A DNA stretch of 64,000 nt from Paenibacillus swuensis (GTDB taxonomy: Bacteria > Bacillota > Bacilli > Paenibacillales > DY6): contig NZ_CP011388.1 of the NCBI RefSeq assembly GCF_001644605.1, positions 3,562,501-3,626,500 of the forward strand, written 5' to 3'. Position numbers and translations under genes: made by a program. Within the stretch, counting starts at the first letter, position 1, and every line of letters starts with the position of its first letter. This document shows, one piece after another, positions 46,816 through 56,480 of this stretch. Below the pieces are notes generated by a model that was not told the DNA's origin, ran no database searches, and saw only the letters and a list, made by a program, of their open reading frames with translations.

Positions 46816-48408
46816 GTGAACGAAAGGCTTATCCAATATCGGGACCGCCTAACCGGGTATTGGACACAATTTAATAAGACACAAAAAATAATGGTAATTT
46901 CCGCCATGGCAATGACGTTGCTCGCTATTATTCTAGCAAGCTTCTATTTTTCCAAGACAGAGTATTCGGTAGCTTTCACGGATTTGGATTCCGCGGATGC
47001 TTCGGCAATCGTCACATATTTGGAAGCAGAAGGCATCGGTTATGAGTTAAATCCTGCAGCAGATGGGAAGTCCGTCATCGCGGTTCCCAGCGCGGAAGCA
47101 ACAAGGGTTAAGATTGAGGCGGAAGCACAAAACTTACTTCAGAACGGAAGTATCGGGTACGGCATGTTCAGGCAAAGTGAATCTATGTTCGGCCGCACGG
47201 AAAGCGAATTTGAAATTGCAAACAAAGATGCGTTAGCGGGAGAAATCCAGCAGTTGCTAAACGCAATGAACGGCGTGAATAGCTCCAAGGTCGTAGTAAC
47301 CATTCCTGAAGAGAGTGTGTTTCTTCCTACAGAGGAGCAACAACAAGCTCAAGCTTCAGTGAATATCGACTTCAAAGCAGGCTATCGTCCAAATCAAGAA
47401 CAAATCGATTCCTTCTACAATCTGGTTTCGAAGAGTGTCGAGGACTTACCTGTGGATAACATTACCGTCACCGATTCCGACAGCGAGTTATTTCCGTCAT
47501 CGAAATCTACGGGGAATGAATCAGCAGGGGTTATAGATCAACATTTCCACATCACTAATCAGTTTAACAAAACTATTGAATCTAATGTTAAGCAATTTCT
47601 GGGTCCGCTGTTTGGAAGTGGGAATTTCGTAGTTAGTGTCGTATCCAAGCTAAACTTCGATAAAGTAAACACGGAAGAGAAGTTGTTCAGACCTGTTGTG
47701 GATGATGAAGGAATCACTCGATCGTTGCAGGAAATACAAAAATCTTACAGTGGGGAATCTACTGCCGCAGGCGGGGTTCCAGGGACCGGTCAGACGGATG
47801 TGCCTAATTATCCCGATGGATCCGATACAGGGAAAACGACCTCAGAAGAAATTTCCAGAACGATAAATTACGAGGTTGATGAAATTCATAATGAAATTTC
47901 ACGCAGTCCTTACGCTATTAAAGACTTAACCATTAATGTGGGTATTGAACCACCCGATCCGAATAATCCTGCAACATTAACACAGGACACCAAGGATGCC
48001 GTCAAAAATATCCTCGTTAACATGGTAAGCGCATCGTTGTCGGACAATGGAGTTGAATATACTCCTGAGGAGATGCAGAACAAAGTCATCATTCTCGCTA
48101 AAGCATTTGAAGGTAAAGAAGTCCAATCAGCTTCAGCTTCGCTAAACAAGTATCTTTTATATGGACTTGGCGGTGTGGCGCTAGCGTTGGTAGCCGGCGG
48201 AATTGTCCTTGCCATACGTAAGAGACGCCGTGATGCGGAAATGATCGAAGAGGAAATACCGGAAGCACCCACTCGAATTGAATTGCCGACCATTGAGATG
48301 GATCCTGCAAGAAACGAGAATCAGGTGCGCAAGCAACTGGAGATGTTAGCCAAGAAACGGCCTGAGGAGTTTGTGAATTTACTACGCACTTGGCTAGTTG
48401 ACGAATAG
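46816..48408 (+). CDS. fliF: Flagellar MS-ring protein FliF
   Basis: A 530-residue ring protein of the inner membrane. One N-terminal transmembrane helix (about 25-47), periplasmic ring-building domains (YSVAFTDLDSADASAIVTYL onwards), a second transmembrane helix near 443-466 and a C-terminal FliG-binding tail (RKQLEMLAKKRPEEFVNLLRTWL). The start is GTG 46816 with GAGGTGA upstream. Confidence 0.96.
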   Translation: MNERLIQYRDRLTGYWTQFNKTQKIMVISAMAMTLLAIILASFYFSKTEYSVAFTDLDSADASAIVTYLEAEGIGYELNPAADGKSVIAVPSAEATRVKIEAEAQNLLQNGSIGYGMFRQSESMFGRTESEFEIANKDALAGEIQQLLNAMNGVNSSKVVVTIPEESVFLPTEEQQQAQASVNIDFKAGYRPNQEQIDSFYNLVSKSVEDLPVDNITVTDSDSELFPSSKSTGNESAGVIDQHFHITNQFNKTIESNVKQFLGPLFGSGNFVVSVVSKLNFDKVNTEEKLFRPVVDDEGITRSLQEIQKSYSGESTAAGGVPGTGQTDVPNYPDGSDTGKTTSEEISRTINYEVDEIHNEISRSPYAIKDLTINVGIEPPDPNNPATLTQDTKDAVKNILVNMVSASLSDNGVEYTPEEMQNKVIILAKAFEGKEVQSASASLNKYLLYGLGGVALALVAGGIVLAIRKRRRDAEMIEEEIPEAPTRIELPTIEMDPARNENQVRKQLEMLAKKRPEEFVNLLRTWLVDE

Positions 48409-48419
48409 AGGTGTAACGG

Positions 48420-49433
48420 ATGGCAAAGGTACATCAAGGATTATCCGGTCGGCAGAAAGCCGCGATTCTATTAATCGCGTTGGGACCGGAAGTTTCGGCT
48501 CAAGTATTTAAACATCTCAGAGAAGAAGAAATTGAACAACTGACTCTAGAGATTGCTAATGTTCGTAAAGTGGAGAATACCGAAAAGGAATCCATAATCA
48601 GCGAGTTTCATGAAATCTGTCTTGCACAAGAATATATTACTCAAGGCGGGATTACTTACGCCAAAGAAATATTGGAGAAAGCGCTGGGAAGCCAGAAAGC
48701 GCTCGATATTATTAATCGGTTGACCTCGACGCTGCAAGTCAGACCTTTCGATTTTGCGCGTAAGGCTGATCCCGCTCAAATTCTGAACTTTATCCAGAAT
48801 GAGAATTCGCAGACCATCGCGTTAGTACTCTCATACCTGCAATCCGAGCAGGCCTCGGTAATCCTTTCCTCTCTGCCTCAAGATAAACAGGCGGATGTAG
48901 CTAAGCGAATTGCTCTTATGGACAGCACCTCGCCGGAAGTGATTTCTCAAGTGGAGATGGTTCTCGAGCAGAAGCTTTCCGCTACCGTTACACAAGATTA
49001 CACCTCGGCGGGCGGTATCGAAGCGATTGTCCAGATTTTGAACGGCGTTGACCGCGGTACAGAACGTACCATTCTTGATTCACTTGAGATACAGGATCCG
49101 GAGCTTGCCGAAGAAATCAAAAAACGGATGTTCGTGTTCGAAGATATTGTCAATATCGACAATCGTTCTATTCAACGTATCATTCGTGACATTGAAAACG
49201 CCGATTTACAGCTTGCCCTTAAGGTTGCCAGCGAAGAAGTGCGCGAGGCGATTTTCCGTAATATGTCCAAGCGTATGGCTGAATCCTTCCGCGAGGAAAT
49301 GGAGTATATGGGTCCAGTTCGTCTGCGTGACGTAGAGGAAGCCCAAACCCGGATCGTAGCGACCATTCGCCGTCTGGAAGAATCCGGAGAAATTATTATC
49401 GCCCGTGGCGGAGGAGACGATATCATTGTCTAA
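48420..49433 (+). CDS. fliG: Flagellar motor switch protein FliG
   Basis: A 337-residue C-ring protein that transmits torque. N-terminal FliF-binding domain (LSGRQKAAILLIALGPEVSA), middle domain, and C-terminal domain with the charged torque helix (MFVFEDIVNIDNRSIQRIIRDI, about 242-263). It starts 12 bases after fliF. The last 8 bases overlap fliH. Confidence 0.97.
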   Translation: MAKVHQGLSGRQKAAILLIALGPEVSAQVFKHLREEEIEQLTLEIANVRKVENTEKESIISEFHEICLAQEYITQGGITYAKEILEKALGSQKALDIINRLTSTLQVRPFDFARKADPAQILNFIQNENSQTIALVLSYLQSEQASVILSSLPQDKQADVAKRIALMDSTSPEVISQVEMVLEQKLSATVTQDYTSAGGIEAIVQILNGVDRGTERTILDSLEIQDPELAEEIKKRMFVFEDIVNIDNRSIQRIIRDIENADLQLALKVASEEVREAIFRNMSKRMAESFREEMEYMGPVRLRDVEEAQTRIVATIRRLEESGEIIIARGGGDDIIV

Positions 49434-50268
49434 TGTGATCAAGCTGACACAATATGTATCATTAGACCATATTAAATATGTCGAAGCTCCGGAAATCGTC
49501 TATGCTCCTGCGGTGTACGATTATGAAGAAGGCTCCGAGGAAGAGGTTCAGCATCATGCCAGACAAGAAGAGCTCAGCAGAGCCAAAGCGCAATTGATGC
49601 ATGAAGCCGAAACCTACGCACAAGAACAAATCCATGCCGCTGAACAAGAGGCTACAGCGCGCAAGCAACGAGCTGAAGAAGAAATTGATCTCTGGTGGCA
49701 GGAGCGCAGACTTCAAGATGAAATACAAGTAAACGAAGCCAAAGGTGCCGGATTCCTTGATGGATATCAGGAAGGCCTGACATCGGCTGAAGCGAATATG
49801 AAGGAACAATACCAACAGATGCTTGTAGAGGCTTCCGGGATCCTGGAACAAGCACATTCTATGAAGCAATTAATTATTCAGGAAGCGGAGCCTTTCCTAA
49901 TTGAGCTCAGCACATCCATTGCCGCCAAAATCCTGGATCGTCAACTAACGGTTGAACGGGAGTGGACAGTCGATATTGTGAAATCGATTCTGTCCCGCAG
50001 ACGAGAGCAAGGACTTATCACACTCTGTGTGTCTCCAACTCGATTCGGATACATTCAAGGCTTTCGCGAAGAACTTGTTCTTCATATGGATTCACAGGCG
50101 GAGCTTCAGATTTTGCCAGATGCATCGGTAAGCGACCACGGTTGCGTAGTGAGGTCATCCTTCGGCAGCATTGATGCCAGAATTGATACCCAATTAACCG
50201 AGATCAAGAAAGTACTGTTGCAAATCGCCAAAGGAAGCGGGGAACACGCGGGACATGGAAAAGGCTAA
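49426..50268 (+). CDS. fliH: Flagellar assembly protein FliH
   Basis: About 280 residues. It is the stator-like regulator of the FliI ATPase in the export apparatus. An acidic N-terminus, a long Gln/Glu/Ala-rich coiled coil (about 45-150) and a C-terminal V-ATPase-E-like domain (AAKILDRQLTVEREWTVDIV onwards). I choose TTG 49426, eight bases after GAGGAGA, over GTG 49405, which lies before that site. Confidence 0.9.
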   Translation: MSNVIKLTQYVSLDHIKYVEAPEIVYAPAVYDYEEGSEEEVQHHARQEELSRAKAQLMHEAETYAQEQIHAAEQEATARKQRAEEEIDLWWQERRLQDEIQVNEAKGAGFLDGYQEGLTSAEANMKEQYQQMLVEASGILEQAHSMKQLIIQEAEPFLIELSTSIAAKILDRQLTVEREWTVDIVKSILSRRREQGLITLCVSPTRFGYIQGFREELVLHMDSQAELQILPDASVSDHGCVVRSSFGSIDARIDTQLTEIKKVLLQIAKGSGEHAGHGKG

Positions 50269-51583
50269 AGGAATCATGCTGGATAAATACATCGAAGCCT
50301 TAAAGCCCTTGGATCCGGTCCGAGTAAACGGCAAGGTGACCCAAGTCATCGGATTAACTGTTGAATCCGAGGGTCCTAATGCGAGCATCGGAGATGTATG
50401 TTACATCTACCCGCATCATTCAGCCGAACCCTTAAAAGCGGAGGTTGTGGGCTTCCGAAATAATCGGGTACTTCTTATGCCCCTAGGCGAACTTACTTCA
50501 ATCGGTCCGGGTTGCGATGTAGTCGGCACCGGTAAGCCCCTGACCGTGCAAGTTGGACATGAGTTGCTCGGTAAGGTATTAAACGGTTTGGGTGAGCCGT
50601 TGGACGGATCGTTTCTGCCAAGCCGAATGCCTCATTATTCAACACTTAATACACCAAGCAACCCTTTGCAACGTCCGCGGGTAACGGATCCGATATCAAC
50701 AGGCGTACGTTGTTTGGACGGTCTGTTGACCATCGGTAAAGGACAACGCGTCGGGATTTTTGCGGGATCCGGTGTAGGGAAGAGCACTTTACTCGGTATG
50801 GTTGCCCGTAACACTTCCGCTGACGTGAATGTCATTGCCTTAATCGGTGAACGCGGCCGCGAAGTTCTCGAATTCATCGAGAAAGATCTTGGTCCTGAGG
50901 GCTTGGCCCGCTCAGTCGTCATTGTAGCAACAAGCGATCAACCGGCTTTAATAAGAATTAAAGGCGCGTTAATTGCCACAACGATTGCCGAATACTTCAG
51001 AGATCACGGCAAGAATGTCATGCTCATGATGGACTCTGTAACCAGATACGCCATGGCTTATCGGGAAGTTGGACTGGCAATTGGCGAACCACCGGCTACC
51101 CGGGGATATACGCCTTCCGTCTTTGCCAATTTGCCTAAGCTGCTTGAACGAGCAGGGACAGGTTTGAAGGGTTCTATTACCGCATTCTACACAGTGTTGG
51201 TTGACGGTGACGATATGAACGAGCCTATTGCGGATGCTGTTCGAGGAATTTTGGACGGACACGTGGTGCTGCATCGCAATATTGCCAACCGCGGTCACTT
51301 TCCGGCCATCGACGTGCTCTCTTCCGTAAGCCGGGTTATGAAAGAAATTGTCCCCCCGGAACAGATGGAAGCAGCTGCCCATCTCAAACGCTTGCTGTCT
51401 ACTTATAAAGATTCGGAAGACCTTATCAATATAGGGGCGTACCAGCGAGGAACAAATGAAGAAATTGATCTTTCTTTAGATAATATCCAAGGCATATGGG
51501 ACTACACGAAGCAAAGCATTAAAGAAAAAGTGACGTACCAGGAAGCATTGGACCGGCTGCTGATAGACTTTTACAGGAGATGA
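50255..51583 (+). CDS. fliI: Flagellum-specific ATP synthase-like export ATPase FliI
   Basis: A 442-residue F1-beta-like ATPase. Walker A is in FAGSGVGKSTLLGM near residues 170-183, and the Walker B/DELSD-equivalent in VMLMMDSVTRYAMAYREVGL near 252-271. The export-specific EPPATRGYTPSVFANLPKLLERAG signature follows. It overlaps fliH by 14 bases. ATG 50276, after AAAGGA, is a possible alternative start. Confidence 0.96.
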   Translation: MEKAKGIMLDKYIEALKPLDPVRVNGKVTQVIGLTVESEGPNASIGDVCYIYPHHSAEPLKAEVVGFRNNRVLLMPLGELTSIGPGCDVVGTGKPLTVQVGHELLGKVLNGLGEPLDGSFLPSRMPHYSTLNTPSNPLQRPRVTDPISTGVRCLDGLLTIGKGQRVGIFAGSGVGKSTLLGMVARNTSADVNVIALIGERGREVLEFIEKDLGPEGLARSVVIVATSDQPALIRIKGALIATTIAEYFRDHGKNVMLMMDSVTRYAMAYREVGLAIGEPPATRGYTPSVFANLPKLLERAGTGLKGSITAFYTVLVDGDDMNEPIADAVRGILDGHVVLHRNIANRGHFPAIDVLSSVSRVMKEIVPPEQMEAAAHLKRLLSTYKDSEDLINIGAYQRGTNEEIDLSLDNIQGIWDYTKQSIKEKVTYQEALDRLLIDFYRR

Positions 51584-51589
51584 ACATAA

Positions 51590-52033
51590 ATGCGGTTTCA
51601 CTATCCCTTACAGAAGATCGTCGACTTGAAAACTACCCAGAAAACACAAGCCGAGTGGATCTTATCCCATGCCGTGGGTATTCTTCGCGATGAAGAAAGC
51701 AATCTGGATCAATTATATGAACAGAAGAGTCAACTTCAATATGAATTGCAGGACAAGACTACACAAAGCACGACCATATCAAGCATGATGGTTACCCAAA
51801 CGTATATTAATCATCTCAGTAACCGGATCCATGAAAAGAACAAACAAGTTGAAATGGCACAGACTGAAGTGGAACAGAAAAAAACGATACTTCAGAGCAA
51901 AATGCAAGATGAGAAGATCTGGAATATTACTAGGGATAAAGCCCAAATGGTATTTCAAACGCAAGTGTTAAAGAAAGAGCAGGACGAATTAGATGAGATT
52001 GCCACAGTCCGATTTGTGAACACCGCTCCGTAG
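51590..52033 (+). CDS. fliJ: Flagellar export protein FliJ
   Basis: A 147-residue antiparallel coiled-coil protein that inserts into the FliI ring as the F1-gamma-like stalk. It begins RFHYPLQKIVDLKTTQKTQAEW, with Gln/Glu/Lys-rich helices throughout. It starts 6 bases after fliI. Confidence 0.9.
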   Translation: MRFHYPLQKIVDLKTTQKTQAEWILSHAVGILRDEESNLDQLYEQKSQLQYELQDKTTQSTTISSMMVTQTYINHLSNRIHEKNKQVEMAQTEVEQKKTILQSKMQDEKIWNITRDKAQMVFQTQVLKKEQDELDEIATVRFVNTAP

Positions 52034-52045
52034 GGAGGATTAGGA

Positions 52046-52972
52046 ATGGATAACATGGATACTGAAAAGTCATCTTACAGCAGCTTTGAACGATTTCTTT
52101 TTTTCCTGACACCGATTGTATTTACTTTGGTACTGGTGTTAGTCCTGCTGACGATGTTTAACTACGATATCAAAAGTTCGCTGCTTTCGGTGGCAGGCAA
52201 AATTCCCATCGTTAATTCATGGTTGCCCGAGTCAACCAATGTAATGACGCAAGGAGAAGATGAAACCGGCGCGGGCGAAGGCGAAGGCGTAACAAAGGGA
52301 CAAACCTTCCCACCTTCTATTAAAATCAAGGACTTGGAAGCAAAGCTGATATCTTTGCAAGGTCAGCTTAAAACAGCAAGTGATGCTTCCGCTGCTAAGG
52401 ATGCGCAGATCGAATCATTAACAAAGCAAATCTCGGCATTGAAAACTCAAAATACTGTGAAATCAGAAAATACGGTTCAATATGACGAACAAGTCAAGGG
52501 ATTAGCTGACGTCTATGCGAAGATGTCACCGAGCAAATCCGCTCCGATTATTGAAAATTTGACAAAAAGCGAGCAAGTGTTGGTTCTCAGTCAGATGAAG
52601 GATGATGACCAAACTCGAATTTTGGAGAAGATGGAGCCTAAAAAAGCGGCTGAAGCTTCAATTTTGCTAAAGGATTCCGTAAAGTCCAGCAACCTGCAAA
52701 TTAAAGCATTACAAGAGCGCCTGGATCAATACACGAAAGGCGGGGCTAAACCGTCGTCCACAATTACGCGCGCTGACTTGGCGCAGACGATCGCCAGCAT
52801 GACACCGGGCAGTGCCGCGGACATGCTTCTGGAGATGAACAAAACAAGCAAAGAAAAGGTGCTGCAAATTCTAAATGCCATGGATACAGCGGCGCGATCC
52901 AGAGTGCTGTCGTCTATGACGGAGCTGTCCAAGACAGACACGGCTAAGATCACTACAAGATTAGGCAACTAA
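52046..52972 (+). CDS. ylxF: YlxF-type membrane protein, MgtE N-domain/MotE-like
   Basis: A 308-residue protein with one transmembrane helix (about 14-36), a coiled-coil segment (about 88-135) and two MgtE-N-like helical repeats (LADVYAKMSPSKSAPIIENL; TIASMTPGSAADMLLEMNKT). B. subtilis YlxF occupies the same place between fliJ and fliK. Related MotE proteins chaperone the MotB stator in other bacteria; the role in Firmicutes is unsettled. Confidence 0.83.
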   Translation: MDNMDTEKSSYSSFERFLFFLTPIVFTLVLVLVLLTMFNYDIKSSLLSVAGKIPIVNSWLPESTNVMTQGEDETGAGEGEGVTKGQTFPPSIKIKDLEAKLISLQGQLKTASDASAAKDAQIESLTKQISALKTQNTVKSENTVQYDEQVKGLADVYAKMSPSKSAPIIENLTKSEQVLVLSQMKDDDQTRILEKMEPKKAAEASILLKDSVKSSNLQIKALQERLDQYTKGGAKPSSTITRADLAQTIASMTPGSAADMLLEMNKTSKEKVLQILNAMDTAARSRVLSSMTELSKTDTAKITTRLGN

Positions 52973-53009
52973 ACTACGAAATTGGATCCTGAAGGGAGGT
53001 GTAGAAAAT

Positions 53010-54401
53010 ATGGAGATGATGATTGCAACTACAACCGCTGCTAATCCACCGGTTGCCACCAACACCAGATCTGGTGTTGAGAATAATCAAGACTTTGCCG
53101 CTGCTTTAAACGAAATGTCGATGGAAACCGTTACTGCTGAGATGAAGGCCGATTCAGATCAGACTCTAAGCATCAAGGAAACATTGAAAGCTTTAGTGAT
53201 GGCAAACAGCATACCCGCGGGAGCGATTGCGGAACCTGTTTTGATTGTAGATCAAGAAAGTATGAAGAGTGAACTTATGAAGCTGGCATCAAAGCTGATG
53301 GGATTGTTAGATGAATTATCAGAAGAAGAACAAGCATCATTGCTGCAAAATAACGAGTTACAGGCTTGGATGCATCAAGCAAACGAACTGTTATTGCAAT
53401 TATTCCAAGTGATGCCTCAGCCACAAGCAGATTCCACTCAGTCATCGGAAACAACATGGACCGAAGGACGCATCCTTGAACTGCTTTCAACCGCAACGTT
53501 GCCTAAGGACACGGTAGACGGGATCGCCCAATTAATGAAAAGTCAAACCGATCCCAGCGTTAAATCATTACAAGCATTCCAACAGGTACTGACTCAGCTT
53601 CACAAGTTGGTTACGGAACATACCGGTAAATCCGAGCATGCAGATCTAGAGAAGAGTGCGAGCGCCAGAGAAGGGCTAATCACCGTTGAAAGCTCCCAAA
53701 AACCGGCGATCCTGGTACAAGCTATAGGTTCAAAACAGATGTTGACGCAGCAAACGGCAGCCATTATTCAACAAATGCAACGCGAACAAGGCATTGTGCC
53801 GGATCCAGTAATTGCAGTTGATTCGCAGGAAAGCGAAAGGGTCAATACGAATTTCTCTAATCTGTTACAGACGGGAGAAAGTTTGAAACCCTCAGCAGGA
53901 GTAGAGTCTTCAGCAAAGCCCGAACAGTTGACGATGACATCCAGACAATTTGTTGAGCAGATGAGTCAGTTTATGTTCAAGAACATGAAGATCACTCAAA
54001 TGGCCGGGTTGACAGAGGCTCAAATTACGATGAACCCTGAACATCTGGGAAAGGTTGATGTGAAGATTTCTCTTCAGAACGGTCAACTGATGGCGCAATT
54101 CATAGCCAACTCGACGGCTGGCAAGGAAATGTTGGAGAACCAGATGAATCAGCTTCGGCAAGCGTTGCAGGCCCAAGGATTGCAGGTGGAGAAACTTGAA
54201 GTCACGCAGAGCGAAAATGCACAAACCACAATGTTTCAAGACCAAAGACAACAACACACGTTCAAAGAGCAGCATTCAAACAATCAATCGAGAAGTAATC
54301 GAAACGCAGACGACATGGCAGAAGATTTCACAGCAACCATAGAAGATGCGACTACTGTCCGTAAACTAGCTTACGGAAACGAATTTAACGTAACCGCTTA
54401 G
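53010..54401 (+). CDS. fliK: Flagellar hook-length control protein FliK
   Basis: A 463-residue ruler protein that switches export from rod/hook to filament substrates. It has a long, low-complexity Gln/Glu/Ser-rich N-terminal ruler and a C-terminal FliK domain (QITMNPEHLGKVDVKISLQN, then LRQALQAQGLQVEKLEV, about 345-410) that contacts FlhB. GGGAGGTG precedes ATG 53010. Compare the second FliK-like gene at 28248. Confidence 0.92.
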   Translation: MEMMIATTTAANPPVATNTRSGVENNQDFAAALNEMSMETVTAEMKADSDQTLSIKETLKALVMANSIPAGAIAEPVLIVDQESMKSELMKLASKLMGLLDELSEEEQASLLQNNELQAWMHQANELLLQLFQVMPQPQADSTQSSETTWTEGRILELLSTATLPKDTVDGIAQLMKSQTDPSVKSLQAFQQVLTQLHKLVTEHTGKSEHADLEKSASAREGLITVESSQKPAILVQAIGSKQMLTQQTAAIIQQMQREQGIVPDPVIAVDSQESERVNTNFSNLLQTGESLKPSAGVESSAKPEQLTMTSRQFVEQMSQFMFKNMKITQMAGLTEAQITMNPEHLGKVDVKISLQNGQLMAQFIANSTAGKEMLENQMNQLRQALQAQGLQVEKLEVTQSENAQTTMFQDQRQQHTFKEQHSNNQSRSNRNADDMAEDFTATIEDATTVRKLAYGNEFNVTA

Positions 54402-54420
54402 TGAAACGAGGTGAATGAAC

Positions 54421-54873
54421 ATGGCAGATGCAGTTGGCGGCAAAAACGTATGGCCTTATTATGCGCCGCAAAATATTCAGCAAGCTCAGCAGAACAAAGA
54501 CCAAGATAAATCTTCGTTAGGTAAAGACGATTTTCTGAAAATTCTGGTAACCCAATTACAGAATCAAGATCCGTCTCAACCTTTGCAGGACCGTGAGTTT
54601 ATTGCCCAGATGGCGCAATTCAGTTCCGTTGAACAAATTATGAATATGGCAGGCGAAATGAAGCTGCTTCGTCAATCGATCGGGATGGCTTCCGGCCTAA
54701 TCGGTAAGGACATTTCCTGGAACGTAACGGACCCGGTTACCGGCACGGTTACGGCACGCACAGGACTTGTCGAGGGTATCCGGTTGAAAGACGGTCTTCA
54801 GTACGCCGAAGCGGGAGGAGAACAAGTCTCTTTAGATCGGATAAGCAGTATTCGAAATAAAGAGGATATGTAA
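54421..54873 (+). CDS. flgD: Flagellar hook assembly scaffold protein FlgD
   Basis: A 150-residue hook cap. The conserved N-terminal core is LGKDDFLKILVTQLQNQDPSQPLQDREFIAQMAQFSSVEQ (about 37-76). It lacks the long C-terminal FlgD domain of enterobacteria, as in Bacillus. Start ATG 54421 follows GAGGTGA; the ATG two codons earlier is also possible. Confidence 0.93.
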   Translation: MADAVGGKNVWPYYAPQNIQQAQQNKDQDKSSLGKDDFLKILVTQLQNQDPSQPLQDREFIAQMAQFSSVEQIMNMAGEMKLLRQSIGMASGLIGKDISWNVTDPVTGTVTARTGLVEGIRLKDGLQYAEAGGEQVSLDRISSIRNKEDM

Positions 54874-54874
54874 C

Positions 54875-55243
54875 ATGTCGGATCGAATAACTATAGGTCG
54901 AATGTTCCCGAATGCTGTCGTTCCGGGAGCCAAAAATATACAAGTGCAACAAGGATCTAAATCATTTCATGAAATTTTTCAAAATCAGTTCGTCCGTTTC
55001 AGTCACCATGCCGAATCGAGGCTGCATCAAAGAGGAATTGAGTTGAAACCTGAGCAGATAACTAAAATCAGCACCGCTCTTGATAAAGCAGCTGCTAAAG
55101 GGGCCAAGGATTCTTTGTTTCTCATGAATGACATGGCTTTCATTGTGAACGTAAAAAACCGGACCGTGGTAACGGCTATGGACCAAAATGCACTCAAAGA
55201 TAATGTATTTACACAAATAGACAGTGCCATCGTTATTTCATAG
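54875..55243 (+). CDS. TIGR02530-type flagellar operon protein
   Basis: A 122-residue protein between flgD and flgE. It shows the family core FHEIFQNQFVRFSHHAESRLHQRGI and ends in IVNVKNRTVVTAMDQNALKDNVFTQIDSAIVI. Such proteins are common at this position in Firmicutes and are presumed to help hook assembly, without a proven activity. Confidence 0.82.
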   Translation: MSDRITIGRMFPNAVVPGAKNIQVQQGSKSFHEIFQNQFVRFSHHAESRLHQRGIELKPEQITKISTALDKAAAKGAKDSLFLMNDMAFIVNVKNRTVVTAMDQNALKDNVFTQIDSAIVIS

Positions 55244-55348
55244 AACCTTAACAGCAACATATAGGCTGGCCCTAACAGGAAGCCTCTGGCCGCGGACCGA
55301 TTGAAGCGGCTGACAAGGAATACTTATAACCTACTAGGAGGAATTACA

Positions 55349-56173
55349 TTGTTAAGATCTATGTACTCAGGTGTTTCGGGGATGCGCGGCTTCCAGGTAA
55401 AGCTGGATGTCATCGGTAACAATATCGCAAATGTAAACACCGTTGGATTTAAAGCAGGGCGTGTCATGTTCAAAGATATTTTGAGCCAAACCACCTCGGG
55501 AGTGACTCCCCCGGGAGACGGTACTCAAGGCGGAGTCAACGCGAAACAAATCGGTTTGGGTGTTACCGTAGGGACAATTGACACCATACACACACCGGGC
55601 AGCGCCATGACAACAAATGTTGTGACGGACTTGCGCATTGACGGGGACGGATTCTTCGCCGTTAAATCCTCCGAGGAACAAGAAGCTCCTTATTTAACAA
55701 GAGCAGGAAACTTTACTTTGGATGCCAATCGCTTCCTGGTCAATGGAGACGGCATGTATGTTCTCAATTCTGATGGAGATCAGATTCAATTGGAAGAAAC
55801 GGTAACGGCGTTTTCCATTGGGCAAGACGGCAGCATTATAGCTGTTAACGCGGATGGAACAAGCGCTCCTACAGATGACAAAATCGGCATCGCGATGGTG
55901 ACGAATCCCGCGGGCTTGGAGAAAATCGGGGGCAACTTATACCGTAACACCCCCAACTCTAATGCCGACGGCGATAACGAAGAGTTATACACAGCCAATG
56001 ACACCGCCTCCGGCACCGGAGCCGTTATTTCCGGTCAACTGGAAATGTCCAATGTGGACCTGACGAATGAGTTTACGGAAATGATCGTTGCGCAACGCGG
56101 CTTCCAGGCCAATTCCCGAATCATCACGACTTCGGATGAGATCCTGCAAGAGGTCGTTAACCTGAAACGATAA
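55349..56173 (+). CDS. flgE: Flagellar hook protein FlgE (FlgG-like length)
   Basis: A 274-residue hook/rod-type protein. The N-terminal LRSMYSGVSGMRGFQVKLDVIGNNIANVNTVGFK and the C-terminal VDLTNEFTEMIVAQRGFQANSRIITTSDEILQEVVNLKR are the coiled-coil ends shared by FlgE and FlgG. Its length is close to FlgG, but the position after flgD matches B. subtilis flgE, so I keep that name. Start TTG 55349 follows TAGGAGGA; an in-frame start at 55301 has no ribosome site. Confidence 0.9.
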   Translation: MLRSMYSGVSGMRGFQVKLDVIGNNIANVNTVGFKAGRVMFKDILSQTTSGVTPPGDGTQGGVNAKQIGLGVTVGTIDTIHTPGSAMTTNVVTDLRIDGDGFFAVKSSEEQEAPYLTRAGNFTLDANRFLVNGDGMYVLNSDGDQIQLEETVTAFSIGQDGSIIAVNADGTSAPTDDKIGIAMVTNPAGLEKIGGNLYRNTPNSNADGDNEELYTANDTASGTGAVISGQLEMSNVDLTNEFTEMIVAQRGFQANSRIITTSDEILQEVVNLKR

Positions 56174-56252
56174 TCAATTAAGGGGATGTAGTGGAGGGGA
56201 CAACTCTTCCACTACATTCTGAATGTTACATTATGATCGCGGAGGGAACAGG

Positions 56253-56480
56253 ATGATTGCTGTTACAAGGCTTAACAATTCACAACTGGTCATCAACGCA
56301 TTACTGATTGAAACGGTGGAGTCTACTCCTGACACGGTAATCAGTTTAACGACCGGGAAGAAGATTATGGTACTTGAAAGTGTTTCAGATGTGGTGAGCT
56401 TAACACAAAACTACCTGCGGTCCATTGGTATAGGTTTTGCCGCTGCAGTGAAACAAACGGAGGGGCAAGATCATGTTTAA
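56253..56480 (+). CDS. swrD: Swarming motility protein SwrD / FlbD family
   Basis: A 75-residue protein: MIAVTRLNNSQLVINALLIE, then ESTPDTVISLTTGKKIMVLESVSDVV, the full FlbD pattern. In B. subtilis SwrD raises flagellar motor power for swarming. Start ATG 56253 follows GGAGGGAACAGG. Its end overlaps fliL by 8 bases. Confidence 0.92.
   Translation: MIAVTRLNNSQLVINALLIETVESTPDTVISLTTGKKIMVLESVSDVVSLTQNYLRSIGIGFAAAVKQTEGQDHV

Noticed and set aside
55349..56173. Calling the hook gene a pseudogene or truncated FlgE because of its 274-residue length
   Set aside because: Both conserved ends are intact, and Bacillus FlgE at this locus is about the same length.
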